A DNA stretch of 64,000 bases, from positions 2,232,001 through 2,296,000 of the forward strand of contig JAVLRN010000008.1 in the NCBI GenBank assembly GCA_032821775.1, in the 5' to 3' direction. The notes under the pieces were generated by a model, which saw nothing but the letters and a program-made list of their open reading frames with translations, was not told where the DNA came from and did no database searches. Below, in pieces: positions 22,790-33,881 of this stretch (the stretch's first letter is position 1; every line of letters starts with the position of its first letter). Position numbers and translations under genes: made by a program. Source of the stretch: Sanguinoderma infundibulare (Eukaryota > Basidiomycota > Agaricomycetes > Polyporales > Polyporaceae).

Positions 22790-23660
22790 GGTCTGCCTGA
22801 AACCTGGCGAGGAGGCTTGAGCGAAGGATCAACGGTACAAGTGCCCTCTCGAAAGGTACGGGCTAGCGCCACGGTGCTTTCAAGGTTCAGGCGCGACAGT
22901 GGGAAACGGCGGAGGCCCTCCCGGGCCGACGATCCGTGAACGGAAGGGGAGTTCGTCCCAGTGGACTTGGGAGTCTTACTGCAGGAACAGCAATCGTGAA
23001 CATTGCTAACATCAAGACGGCCAAAGATGCGAGGAAGGCTCAGTATCTTTCAAGGTCTTCTGGTCATCCACGAATCCAGTGAGCCTCCAAGGGAGTGGCG
23101 AGTTGTTGTTCCATTGTTGCATTATCGATGCCCTCACGCCATGTTGCAGAACTGAAGGACTCGAGTGTTTCTTGGGCGAAGATGCGAGTTCTCGTACTGC
23201 CACTACCGTAAGGGTCATTCTGTTGTATTCCTCGAATCGTGCTTTGGAACTTGAGGATAGCAAGAAGAATTCAACATCGTCCGGACCAAGTGCGATGTGT
23301 GGTTTCGGTGATATTCAGGCTCAGAATACAATGCCAGGATTAACGGCAAGTATTGTGTGGAATCGAGAACAACCTGGAGTATAGCTATATAGATAGATGG
23401 ATCGCGTGCTGCGAGACGGCCAAGAACAGGACTGCAATGATGGATTCATAGCCTGCGTTGTCATAAGTCTCAACCGATGAATGAACGCAAGCAAAGAAAG
23501 CTCACCCATTCAACTGAGCCATTCCATTGTGGGACCGGGGACCAGCTGTGAGCTGGAAGCTGAAGTCGATAGAGAGCTTGAAGCTACATGTATGTTATTA
23601 GTTGTGTCCAATCGCAATGGATACAACCATTGTACGCACTGAGCCGTCTACACAGACACT

Positions 23661-24735
23661 TGCAAGTGCGCCGGTTTATTATACCGGCGCCACTTGCAAG
23701 TGCGCGCTGATGGCGCCTGGGAGACCGGTGGCGTGGCCCGCCGGCCGCTGTCCCCTCCCTGTCCCCTCTCCTCCAGCCCTCCTCCTGTTCATAGGTAACG
23801 CCCTGTCATCAATTCATCCTGTATATGCCTTTGTATACCACCGTCAATGCTCATTGATCAGTTTTAAAAATTTTGCCGTCACTGGGACTCGAACTAAGTA
23901 CCATGGGACAATTACTAACAACCCATTCTACCACTAAGCCATCAGTTCCTTATAGCTAAAGGGAAAGAAAATGCCTATAACCCATACTTACAGCGCTTAT
24001 GCTCCCGTCCGCGCTGATGCAAGTGCTGATGCAAGTGGTCACTTGCATCAGCGTGGTCTGGTAGAACACCCTCCCCCTGATGCAAATCTATTCTCCATCG
24101 CCTTCGGCGCGACGGCCTTCTCCTCAAAGCTGACACCCTTACTTGCGGTCACGTCCGACATACATACGCGCGACGCAGCCAAACACACCAAAGAGGTCGC
24201 AGAGGTCGTTCTCCTGAGTGTCTTCGGAGATGTTCGTGACACGAAGAGTTGGACGGCCCTCTCAAAGCTGACAAACGCGGAGCCCTTACCCGCAGCCCAT
24301 CTCGCGGTCGCGTCCGACGGTTGCAGGCCGTGATCGTCGCGTGCCAAGGAAATGAGGTCACCGAGTGTGGCGTCATGCCGATGTTCTCGGACTGTTGAAT
24401 ATTGCATCATCAAAACAGTGTCGCCCGTGCCCCGTTGGTTGTCCACCCGCCCCCCGTTGGTCATCCACCCACACCCCGTCCTCTGTTCGCCCGGCCGCGG
24501 TTCCCCGTCAGCTGCTGGGCGCACTCTGAATATCTATGCAACAAAGGTGGACAAATATCCGCACCATCCACCGCAAACCGAGTCCGGACGATCGTCCGAT
24601 GATCGCGCGCGTCCGACCGCCGCGTGACCGTTGCCCTGGTCTCCCCCCACCCCATCACCGCCCATACCCCCCCGGATCTCTCCGCGCGCACTTGCAAGTT
24701 GCGTCGGTTTAATAAACCGGCGCACTTGCAAGGGC
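23661..24735. mobile_element. Non-autonomous element with long, palindromic terminal inverted repeats
   Basis: The ends are inverted copies of one another over about 50 bases. The left end (from 23661) reads CACTTGCAAGTGCGCCGG, then TTTATTATACCGGCGC, then a second ACTTGCAAGTGCGC. The right end (to about 24735) carries the same units in reverse complement with a few changes. Each end is itself nearly palindromic, since ACTTGCAAGT and GCGCCGGT-ATA-ACCGGCGC are both dyads. Inside, near 24017-24055, GATGCAAGTGCTGATGCAAGTG meets its own inverse CACTTGCATC. There is no transposase frame, so the element must be mobilised in trans. The interior holds a tRNA-like Pol III unit (23875-23945). The right end abuts the reading frame of a signal-peptide protein. 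Confidence 0.65.
23875..23945 (-). ncRNA. tRNA-like sequence with Pol III A and B boxes (SINE head or tRNA relic)
   Basis: On the minus strand TGGCTTAGTGGTAGA matches a tRNA A box, and 40-odd bases on AGTTCGAGTCC matches a B box; a TTTTT terminator follows after GGCAAAA. The acceptor stem and T stem do not pair well (several mismatches), so this is not a working tRNA. Intact internal promoter boxes with decayed stems are what a tRNA-derived SINE head would show. Confidence 0.45.
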
Positions 24736-24880
24736 GTGTGTAGACTCTACACGCACTGGTAGTTGGCGTATCGTCTCGTGGGACGATAGTGGTGACGGGA
24801 ATCCGGACGGGAGTGGCCATCACGGGCGAAAGGATAGCGGAGAGGATGGAGAGGATGATGATGGCGGAGAGGCGCGACAT
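24736..24880 (-). pseudogene. 5' exon of a small secreted protein, interrupted by the inverted-repeat element
   Basis: From ATG 24880 the frame gives a strong signal peptide (M-S-R-L-S-A-I-I-I-L-S-I-L-S-A-I-L-S-P-V-M-A-T-P) and about 20 more residues (I-V-P-R-D-D-T-P-T-T-S-A-C) before running directly into the right terminal repeat of the transposable element. The exit of the signal peptide (L-S-P-V-M-A-T-P) resembles L-A-P-A-S-M-A-G-P of SSP3, so it may be a distant fourth SSP. No L-E-M-D-W-L-S tail was found on the far side of the element. Whether the element sits in an intron or destroys the gene cannot be decided by eye. Confidence 0.45.
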
Positions 24881-27800
24881 GGTTAATACTCGACTGTCCG
24901 GGGTTGTCTACGGCGAAGAGCGGTCTGAGAGAAGGAGGAGTGTACTGGAGCTAGGCAGGATTGCCGGCTGGTCATGTTATACATATTCCCAAGGGATGCC
25001 CTGCATGATTGACTCCAACGCTGGAGTCAGGGGACGGAGAGCCGTGTGTACTACCGTACTAGCTCGCACAGCAGTGAGAGGCACGGTCACTGTCCTTGAG
25101 CGGCGCGCCCGCTTCTCCGGTCGCCACCGTCAGGCGAGCGGGATACTAAGTGACGAGCGCACGGGTATGCTTGTTGGTCAGTATATGGAATACGCGCACA
25201 TTGGAATACAAGGCATTACGCAGAATGTTCGCCGCCGACCATGCGATGAACACTCAATGCCATCCGCACCAGACAACGTTGTCTAGTACTCGCTGACGGC
25301 CTGTATCGCCATCCTGCTGGTGCTCGAAGGAAGGAATAAACCTTGATAGGGGCGGACAGGGTGGCGGTCAGAATGCTCTCGCCACAGGGACAGCGGCAAC
25401 CTGTATCCATCAAGACACTGGCCGCCCGAACTCGGGATATGAGACCAAACCTCAACGCACCTAGTCGTCGGCGCGCCGCCGAAGCAGTCATTCTGTACGG
25501 GTAGTTTAATTGTGTTAGCTGTAGCTTTCAGAGGTACTGCGGCCTGATACTCACAGGAATTGAGGGGAATGCCAACTCCGTACATGTAGGAGCGGTTACA
25601 GTGAGGTTACGGAGTTGTCAGATCGTTCGGTCCCGACAGAGACACAAAGACGGCGTACCAGTGAGCCGTGCGAATGGCAGGTACAATCACACGGACCAGG
25701 AGCGGACCATTGCAACCTTCTGCGGATATTGCCATACCATCAAAAGTTCCGAGGGGATGTTCCGCCGGGACGATGAGCGTCTTTGGCAGGTAGTTGACGT
25801 CGAACGATCTCTATTGAGGTACCACGTCTTTCAAGTAGTACGCTCGCTTCTATCCCCCCTTTTGCGCCGTGTCTTGAAGGAAAAAACCTGACCTACACCG
25901 CATTCAGATTTCCATCACATTAAGGCTGAAGCAAGGTCTGACGCATCGCACCGAATGTATGATACGAATCAACCGCAGGCCTAGTCCAAGTGTCGCGTCG
26001 AGCGATAGGAGAGGAGCAAAGATGAAAATGTCTACCAGTGCTCCCACAGATGCGCACGAAACTAGCGTCATCGCGAGTACACATCTGAAACGTCAGCCTC
26101 AGACGTAGCGAGAGCCCAATGAGCGCCCCAGCGACGACCGCCGCGAGAGCGAGAGGGGCGTCGAGGCTCATCGCCGCATTTCGCCGCCCTGGCTCATTCT
26201 GGCCTGCATCTAGGTCTTGCCACAGTTCAGAGTAGGCGCCTATACGACAGGATCTAAACCCTTCGCGAGGTCCGCCGTAGGGAACGTCCTAACGCCAAGG
26301 TTTGCACTGACTTGTTGCTGCGCGGCGCTGGAGTAGAGCCACTCCTAGAACACGAGAGCGTTTGGTGAGGGGACAGGTATTTGGCGCGGGTCGGCATTCT
26401 GGTCGCCCCCGCAGTGTTTACAATCCCGTCGTCCTCGAGGCGGTCTTTAGTTTTGAAGAGTTCGCCGAGGATCTGTGGAGCTGCGCGAGTTGAGACGCCA
26501 CAACGTAATGAAGTCATAAATCGGAGTCCTCACCTGCCCAGCTCAAGCAATGTCATCTTTTTCCGCCAAGACAGGCGGAACCAACAAGGTCCGAGCGGGA
26601 CACAAACTCAGATACCGTGCTGCGCAGATGGTTATCAACCACTCACTTGACCCTGACCAGTGCCCGGTCGAACAGCATTAGCCTCGACAGATTGATGTAA
26701 GCCGGCATGATCGCCGCTCGGGTCCGTCATGAACTCTATCAGCACAGTGCGCTAGGTTGAGGCCGTTCTCGTAGATTCAGGATACTGGTCGGAGGTCGTC
26801 CTAGTCGTTTTGAAGGAGGCCTGGTTCCGAACGAGAGCTTCTGGTCGTGCGACAACCATCGCGAGTAGAGGAGAGGTCCGACAGTCCACTAGTAGAATGC
26901 TGATTCATTTGGCGGACGCACGGACCAGTGAACACTTGCGGGCAACATAGTTCAGACCTGTTTAGACACATGGAGCGGATGACAAAGCGTTATACATTGC
27001 GCCATCCGATCCCGCTGAAGCTACTGTTCGATATCTGGAGACTCTAGCAGAGCGCTGGTGGGAGTGTGGACGGGAGCGTGCCGTTGATGGCCGAGAAGGC
27101 CCCGCACGACGCCAGCCTCCTATGTATAAGAACATCAGAAACAGCTTGCCCCAGATCTAGGCCATCACCGTCGAGTTCTATAGGATGCGACGAGCGTTTG
27201 ACAGGAGGTGCGCGAGAGTTGCTGAATGCGAGAACATCTGTACGGTAGATCCCTCGGCGGGCTCGGGCTGAGCTGAGGTCGGAAGATCACAGGGCAACGG
27301 TTGATGCTCGGGCCGCTGGATAGCTGCTGATAGTTCGTGAGACTCCGTCATAAGATGGAAGAAAAAATTAACTCCACATTCTACATGACTATTCTTCGTA
27401 TGTCTGGACGTGTCCCAAGCAATCGCCAGATCTCCAAGCTGCACGCTGGGAGCGATGAGAGAACTGAGAGCGAACGTGGACCGGAGATCTCCGTGTGCGC
27501 GAAGCAGGAAGAAGAAATGTCCAGCGTGTGTTCGTGAACGCCTTACGCAGTAGAAAGAACGCGAATTCCGCACCATATGGATTACAGGAATACGAAGACA
27601 ACGACTCTCGTCGGAATGCGTTGAGCAGAGCACCTCTCGCCTAACGCCGTTCACGGGTGCAGTATCTCAGCATCCGATCTGCAAGCGATCCCAGCACTGG
27701 GACTGAGCTACGCACCTCAATTCAACGGCTCCACCGAAGGCGGTTTCTGGAGGCCGGGTTCCGGATGCCATGGGCAGTTGATGGGAATTTGGAACTTGGG

Positions 27801-29496
27801 GAATGCTGCACGAACAGCTTCAGTCAACATCGAAACTAGTGGCAGTTGGTGCACTCCAACTGGCTCTGAGTCTCTACGCTGCAAGAATTTTGTCAGCGGT
27901 TCGCATGTGAATAGAGATAGAGGATCGCGGACTGACGGACGGGCCGTTCAAAACATTTTTCGGTGGCTGTGCGGCTGGGAAGGAAGGAAGAATTCGCGAC
28001 CATGCGGCTGACCTCGGCTGACCAGCTCATTCGGGGGCTATTGTGGCCTGTGGTACAAGGGTGGCGATGGGCGAGAAAGCCTGAGCAGCATCACAACGAA
28101 TCACTGACCTTCAGGCTTCGGCAGAACGCACTACAATCCTTGCATTGCGTGTTAACCTCTCACTGGTTCCAAGTCGGGTACTTGGTTCCTGATGACATAT
28201 GTGGTTCATAAGCCGTAACACAGTTCCTAGCCACGAACAAGGCGTTGATATAGCGGGAACGAGAGCTAGTACTTACTAGTCACGGAGTAGTGTTGGATTT
28301 TCCTGACATCTAGAGCGAGTTTGACAACGGCGAATAAGTCGGGCACTTACCACACAAAGCACTTTAGGAGGTTAACAACCGAGATCGCGTGAGGGAACGT
28401 ACTCATAAATTATATTCGGAATCGAACGCAACGTGCTACCAGGGCCGCGCGTCTTCCGCAAACTTCCATGTCGGGAAATCGAAAGGATCAGCGCGGAGAA
28501 ATAGGTAGTCTTCTTGAGTTCTTTCAGGAGGTCATTGATACGAGAAAACAATGAGTGTGTGTCGCCCGAATGGAGTGCGAGTTCATATGACGACCTTTGA
28601 AGCGAGCACTTTCTCCGGAACAGCCAGCGCATCGGGTCCCGGTCAATGCCGGGAGACTTCCCACGCTGCTTGGCCCAGGTCAGAGGTCTGATCGCTTATG
28701 CAGCTCTCCTCCCATCATCCATGACCATCCTACGAGCATTCATCTGCGAGGGTTATGACCCCATGCTACGACGTCCTGACATGTCTTGGAACACTGATAT
28801 CACACAGTAGTCGGTCTTCACCCCGAATTTTAAACATGGCGTGAGTGCGATTCAGTCTCGTCAGCATAGACCGCTACCCTAATCACTTCCCACAGTTCTT
28901 CAAGTGGGCCATGATCACGCACGATAGTTGGTTCGTGGGATTTGAAGTCGTTCAGTCTATTCATTCTCCGGATTATCCCATTTCTCTCGCATCCCACACC
29001 CGTGAGGATGGTAGCCCGAACTTCCTTACTGCGTCCGCAGGCGCATCTAGCGCGTCCCGCCCGCCCTCGTAAGGTCATAGTCTTCGCACAAAGTCTATAT
29101 GGAATCTCTCTCATGAATCTTCAGGAGTTTCGACTTCTTCGCACCTGCCGAGGTTACCGCAGTGGGATACCGCCGGTACGTTGATTTCTGTACCTTCCTC
29201 CAGCCCTTTTGACGTACATTCGTCTCGAATGTCATGCGGGAATAGGGCTGGTATCTATCTACACTCACAGCAGCTGGAATTATCTGTGTAGAAGTGTGTC
29301 TTTAGGACGGACTTTTCATCTCAGAAACAGCGCTCACAAGCATCGCAGGTGACCACGAACCCTCGTACTCACGGCTCGGCAGTATTCTCTTGAGGCGTCC
29401 GTTATATGTGACGGGCCCTGTAGCGCCGCAACATTCCTGCACCCCCTCTCCCCCCCCTCTCTCTCGGACAACGTTGTATCCGTGAACGTCATCACA
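24881..29496. other. 4.6 kb gene-poor, degenerate region
   Basis: Short frames on both strands carry isolated protein-like stretches. One, on the minus strand at about 25600-25800, reads F-D-V-N-Y-L-P-K-T-L-I-V-P-A-E-H-P-L-G-T and continues past a splice-like site towards Y-G-V-G-I-P-L-N-S near 25560. Others lie at 27178-27654 and 28372-28632. None joins into a recognisable gene. The region looks like decayed coding or transposon DNA. Confidence 0.35.
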
Positions 29497-31103
29497 ATGT
29501 TGACTCTGCAGGCAGCCGGCATTTTTTCGACGACGATCGAGGCCATTCTCTACGGTGAGCCCCACGATTTGCAGTCCCAGATGCCAAGAGAAGAAGTTCC
29601 ATTAATATGTTCCCAACTGACAGGATACTCGGTGTTCATGTTCACGCTTGCGATGTGGATCATGCTTCGCGATAGAACAAAACGGCGTGTTAACTACTAC
29701 ATGGTCTTCGCCGGATGCGCGCTGTTAATCCTCGCAACCGCGGTGAGCCGATTGACCCTGACTAGTACGTCTAGCTCACTTGTTAAATAACAGGAAATGG
29801 GTGTCAACATCGCCAGAGTATACCAAGGGTTCATTTCGAAGGGCCCTTTCATTACCGGAGGCCCCGATGCCTACTTCGCCGACGTGTCGGAAGCTACGTT
29901 CGTTGCAAAGAGTTGCTTCTACAACGTCCAAACCCTCATTCTGGACGCTGTAGTAGTACGTGATGCCTCTTTCGGGCTGTTCTGACCACGTGCTGACACC
30001 TGCAATGTCCGCCAGATATACCGTACTTACGTGGTGTGGCAAAATATTCTTGTATGCATCGTCCCCATGATAGGGTGGTGCGGTCTCTTGGGTATGGATT
30101 CTCGTTTGGTTCTCTTCTGAGCTACCTTCTCTAACACGACAGGTTAGCTGGATCAATTGGTTTGAACTTCGCGCTGGCGACAGCCTCGTTGCACAAAGGA
30201 GATGTCTTCGCGGCACAAACCGGGGAGTGGATCACTGCAGTCTACTCACTGACCCTTGCGACCAATCTCTCATCAACAAGTGCGTATTCTCCCCAGAGCT
30301 AGTAACGTCTTGTCTGAAGACTCAATCGCGCGATTGGCTCGTAGCCCTGCTCGCGTTCAAAATATGGATAGTCACCCGCAGATCCGCGCAATACCGCTCG
30401 GGCAACTTCCTTTCGCCTGTGCTCCGGGTCATCATCGAGAGCGGCGCGATATACTCGATGACGATCACTGCTGCGCTCATATCCTTCGTTGTCAAGTCCA
30501 ACGGGGTGTATGTCCTCCTCGATATGGTGCGTCATGTGTCCCACTCCGCGTTTGCGACATTCCCGCTCAACTTTCTTCCGCGCCTACCACCCTGAACGCC
30601 ACTCTCCCGCCACCCTTCTCTTGCTTCGTATACTTGCGATCTTACGCCCAACGCTGGCCTCTCCCCACCCGTATCACACGCAGATCTCGCCCATCATCTC
30701 CATCGTGTTCAACATGCTCATCATCCGCATCGGCCTCGCCCACGACCGCAGCTTGGCGACGAGCGGCGGCACATCCGCTGGCGGCGCATCCGCCCCCTGG
30801 GGCCCTGGGATGTCGGACCGCGGCCACGCGGCGATGAGGCGGCGCCCCGACGGGACGTTCGAGATGAGGGACCTCAAGGTCGAGATTACGCAGGTCATCG
30901 AGGACGACTCCGAGTACGTGAGCGCGGACCGTGTGGGGAGCGCGCCCGTGACCCTCTCGCGCGCGGGTCTGAAGGGCGAGCCGCTCGACCTGCAGGGTCT
31001 AGGAGGAGGGGATCTGGATGAAGGCGATGAAGAGTCTCCCAGGATGTCAGGCTCGTACAGTCGGTCGGATTCCGGGAAGGCCGTCGACCGCAGCTTCGTA
31101 TGA
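29497..31103 (+). CDS. Seven-helix membrane protein, copy 1 of 3
   Basis: Multi-exon gene from ATG 29497. Exons read M-L-T-L-Q-A-A-G-I-F-S-T-T-I-E-A-I-L-Y-G, then S-V-F-M-F-T-L-A-M-W-I-M-L, A-L-L-I-L-A-T-A, E-M-G-V-N-I-A-R-V-Y-Q-G-F, L-I-L-D-A-V-V, Y-R-T-Y-V-V-W-Q-N-I-L-V, A-V-Y-S-L-T-L-A-T-N-L, F-K-I-W-I-V-T-R-R-S-A, I-E-S-G-A-I-Y-S-M-T-I-T-A-A-L and finally I-S-P-I-I-S-I-V-F-N-M-L-I-I-R-I-G-L. That makes about seven hydrophobic helices with a Y-R-x-Y-V-V-W motif after helix 3 and an I-E-S-G-A-I-Y motif before helix 6. A hydrophilic cytoplasmic-type tail of about 115 residues follows, acidic and G/S-rich. The topology is receptor-like, but I know no named family or ligand. A close paralogue follows at 32121. 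Confidence 0.78.
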
Positions 31104-32030
31104 GGTGCTGGGTGCCGAGGCGCGGCGTTGGGGCAGGGCGGCGTTTGCATAACGTTCTGGATGTTCTGGATGTTGACTTTTTGGCTTTGGCTTCCAGCTC
31201 CATCGCATGGCGCGAACCTTGAGCAAAACATGTATTCATAGGTTCGCTTCTCACCACAATTTTTCAGGACGCCGCTGCGTGAGTGCCGATGACGTCCGAG
31301 TCTGCGCGGGGCTTGTGCGGCATGCCGCTTGTTGTTCCTCGAATGTCTCCAGTTCACATTTGGTTCGTCCCGCCGTCTGTGACTATTTATATCGTTTGGT
31401 GCCTGCTCACGCGCCGTCAGAGGCCGTAGCGCATTGAATCGGTCTTGATGCATTCGAGGTCGTTGTCTCTGATTCTTCTAAGTTGCAGGTATTCAAACAG
31501 ATTCTGCATGCACCGAACTTGTCGAAGCAAACGCACGGCTAGGTCGCCTTGCTTGCGCAAAGGTGGAGATGAGCGCTCGCCGTAAGTCTTCTAGATCACC
31601 ATCACCGCCGCCCACGCTTACATGGTCGCGTAGTCAGCGTCTTACGACATGTCCTCACGCTGTCGGTCATGCATCGGCTTGCATCCCCACTACAGCGGAG
31701 GATCTCGTATGCCACTGCACTCCTAGTTTTCGCCCTGGAGGTATGTATCGGATGCAGAGAGTATCACGTCTAGTCTTCAACGCAGTACTCATGCTTCTGT
31801 AGGAGATTCAGCCTCAACCGTGGTGCGGCGATGTAACCAGAAGGCTGCGAAGCACAATGTACGGCATGGCCACCCACTCGATGCTGGCACTCCATCACGA
31901 ACTCCCACCGTTCGCTGCCCCTTGAACATGGTTCGGATTTACACTGCAGGGAGACCATTCGCTATGTCTTTGCCATTCAACGCAGAGCATCAGATTATAC
32001 ACATGAGCATCACGGGCGGCAGACAACGGG
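31104..32030. other. Spacer between the two tandem 7TM genes
   Basis: No gene recognised. Short frames only; a TATA-like ATTATATAGC closes the stretch at 32031. Confidence 0.5.
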
Positions 32031-32038
32031 ATTATATA
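32031..32038 (+). promoter_or_regulatory. Probable TATA element of 7TM copy 2
   Basis: ATTATATAGC lies about 90 bases upstream of the ATG at 32121, with a second TATATA near 32065. Confidence 0.35.
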
Positions 32039-32120
32039 GCTATCCCGCCCCGTCTAAACGGTCTATATATTCCACTTCCCGACTTTTCAGTGAGGCCGGG
32101 ACCCCATCGTTCGCTATATC

Positions 32121-33564
32121 ATGCCGCTCACCTTGAGCGAAGCCGCGATCTTCTCCACATCCCTAGAGGCGATTCTCTATGGTCAGTACTTCACTGTCCA
32201 TCTCTTGCTGTCGCAGTGTTTGACTTGAGTCGGTCCGCAGGATTTTCGGTCTTTATGTTCATAATCACGACGAAGACCCTCTTCCGAGGTTATGGGCGAC
32301 GAAGGCTGAATTACGGCATGATTGCTGCTGCGTGGGCGCTGCTTCTCTTGTCTACCGCGGTACGTGCTCGAACTTCCTCTTTTTGGTTAAAGGCTCGAGC
32401 TTCGTGAGTATTGGTGATTAACCTCGCATTTCAGGAGATGGCTATCAATATTGCACGTCTCCACCAGGGTTTTGTCTCCAAAGGACCAGCGCTCCCAGGT
32501 GGCCCGGAACAGTACTTTGGGCTTGCACGCGACCCGACGTTCATCCTCAAGAGTTGCCTGTATAACGCTCAGACGGCCATTCTCGACGCGGTAGTGGTGA
32601 GCGATACATGTGTCCTCATACGTGTCACCGCGATGCCAACAGCGGTATCGAACAATGATAGATTTTCCGAGCCTGGGTCGTCTGGCAAAGCCTTTTGGTG
32701 ATTGCGATCCCGACCGTGGGCTGGTGTGGACTCGTCGGTATGTGATGTCCGATTCGCCTGGCTTCCTCAACCCTCTGACATGCTTGCGCAGCTGTGTATT
32801 TTGGGCTCAACATCTCGTTCGCAAGACAGATGACAGACGCGGAGTCCCGAAGCGTGTTCCCCATCGAGACCGGCCATTGGGTTCTTGCGGCTTACTCGCT
32901 CACTTTGTTTACCAACCTTGTGACGACTGGTGCGTGTTCCCGTCTCCATCAACGTGAATTGATGGCTCAATGGTTCTCAGTAATACTTGCCTTCAAAATC
33001 TGGAACGTCTTGCGCCGATCCACCAACTGCTTGTCCCAGAGTAGTCTTACTCCTGTCTTGCACGCCATTATCGAGAGCGGCGCGATCTACTCCCTCGCAA
33101 TCACCGCTTGCCTCATCGCATTCATTGCCAGGTCGAACTACGTCTATGTGATTCTGGACATGGTGCGTGGTGGACTAGTATTCGGCATTGCCCCGAATAT
33201 CAACCTTATCGCCTCGCAGTTGTCTCCAATCATCTCCATCGTGTTCAGCTTGATCATCGTGCGCGTCGGCCTGTCCAAAGACCAAGATCACGACGACTCG
33301 CGTTCTATTCCCTTGTCGCGCAATACCCTCACCTGGGCTTCGCCGTCGTGCCGTACCGCTAGACGCAGACATGACAGCATGGGTTTCAGTGGGGACATCG
33401 CCGTGGAGATCACCCGCGAGGTCTACACCGAAAGTGACACGCCGGCCGAAGTGGACCAAAAGCCGCCAGGTTTGGCTTTGCGGCCTTCGTCAGCGTGTTC
33501 TACCCCCGAAAAGTTGCATTGTCGAGATGCTCGGTCTCCAGGCGGTCATGTTTGGTCCGTATAG
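32121..33564 (+). CDS. Seven-helix membrane protein, copy 2 of 3
   Basis: Same exon order and motifs as the gene at 29497: M-P-L-T-L-S-E-A-A-I-F-S-T-S-L-E-A-I-L-Y-G, F-M-F-I-I-T-T-K-T-L-F, E-M-A-I-N-I-A-R-L-H-Q-G-F-V, P-G-G-P-E-Q-Y-F, A-I-L-D-A-V-V, R-A-W-V-V-W-Q-S-L-L-V-I-A-I-P, L-A-A-Y-S-L-T-L-F-T-N-L, F-K-I-W-N-V-L-R-R-S, I-E-S-G-A-I-Y-S-L-A-I-T-A-C-L and S-P-I-I-S-I-V-F-S-L-I-I-V-R-V-G-L. The last intron (about 33163-33218) has no stop and can be read through. The C-terminal tail is shorter, with only V-E-I-T-R/Q-E/V conserved against copy 1. Tandem duplication is the simplest origin. Probably a plasma-membrane or endomembrane protein; no function known. Confidence 0.78.
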
Positions 33565-33881
33565 AGCAGTTGGGCCCGTTCCCGTTGAATTGAGGCGCGC
33601 TATGGGTGCAGGATGATACTCCAAACCTCAAACTGTCGTTCAAGCTCTGTAGATCGTTCTTCTGTTGATCATGCAGTTGTAGCGAATATTGCACAATTAC
33701 TCAGTGCTCGCACACTCTTTATTTTCCTCGTGCTATTTTTGTCCGATTCCTGACTAGGCCCGGCATCCTGACTAACCAAGCACCCACGCAGCCGTGGACT
33801 CCTTCATTCGACGCCTTTTAGGATCCGACCTCAACGTTGTGTGCTTGCCGAACGATCCTTATCCTACTCTTCTCACCATCC

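Noticed and set aside
24017..24055. CRISPR-like short repeats (GATGCAAGTG units)
   Set aside because: Units are adjacent and inverted, not evenly spaced by unique spacers, and the genome is eukaryotic. They belong to the inverted-repeat element.
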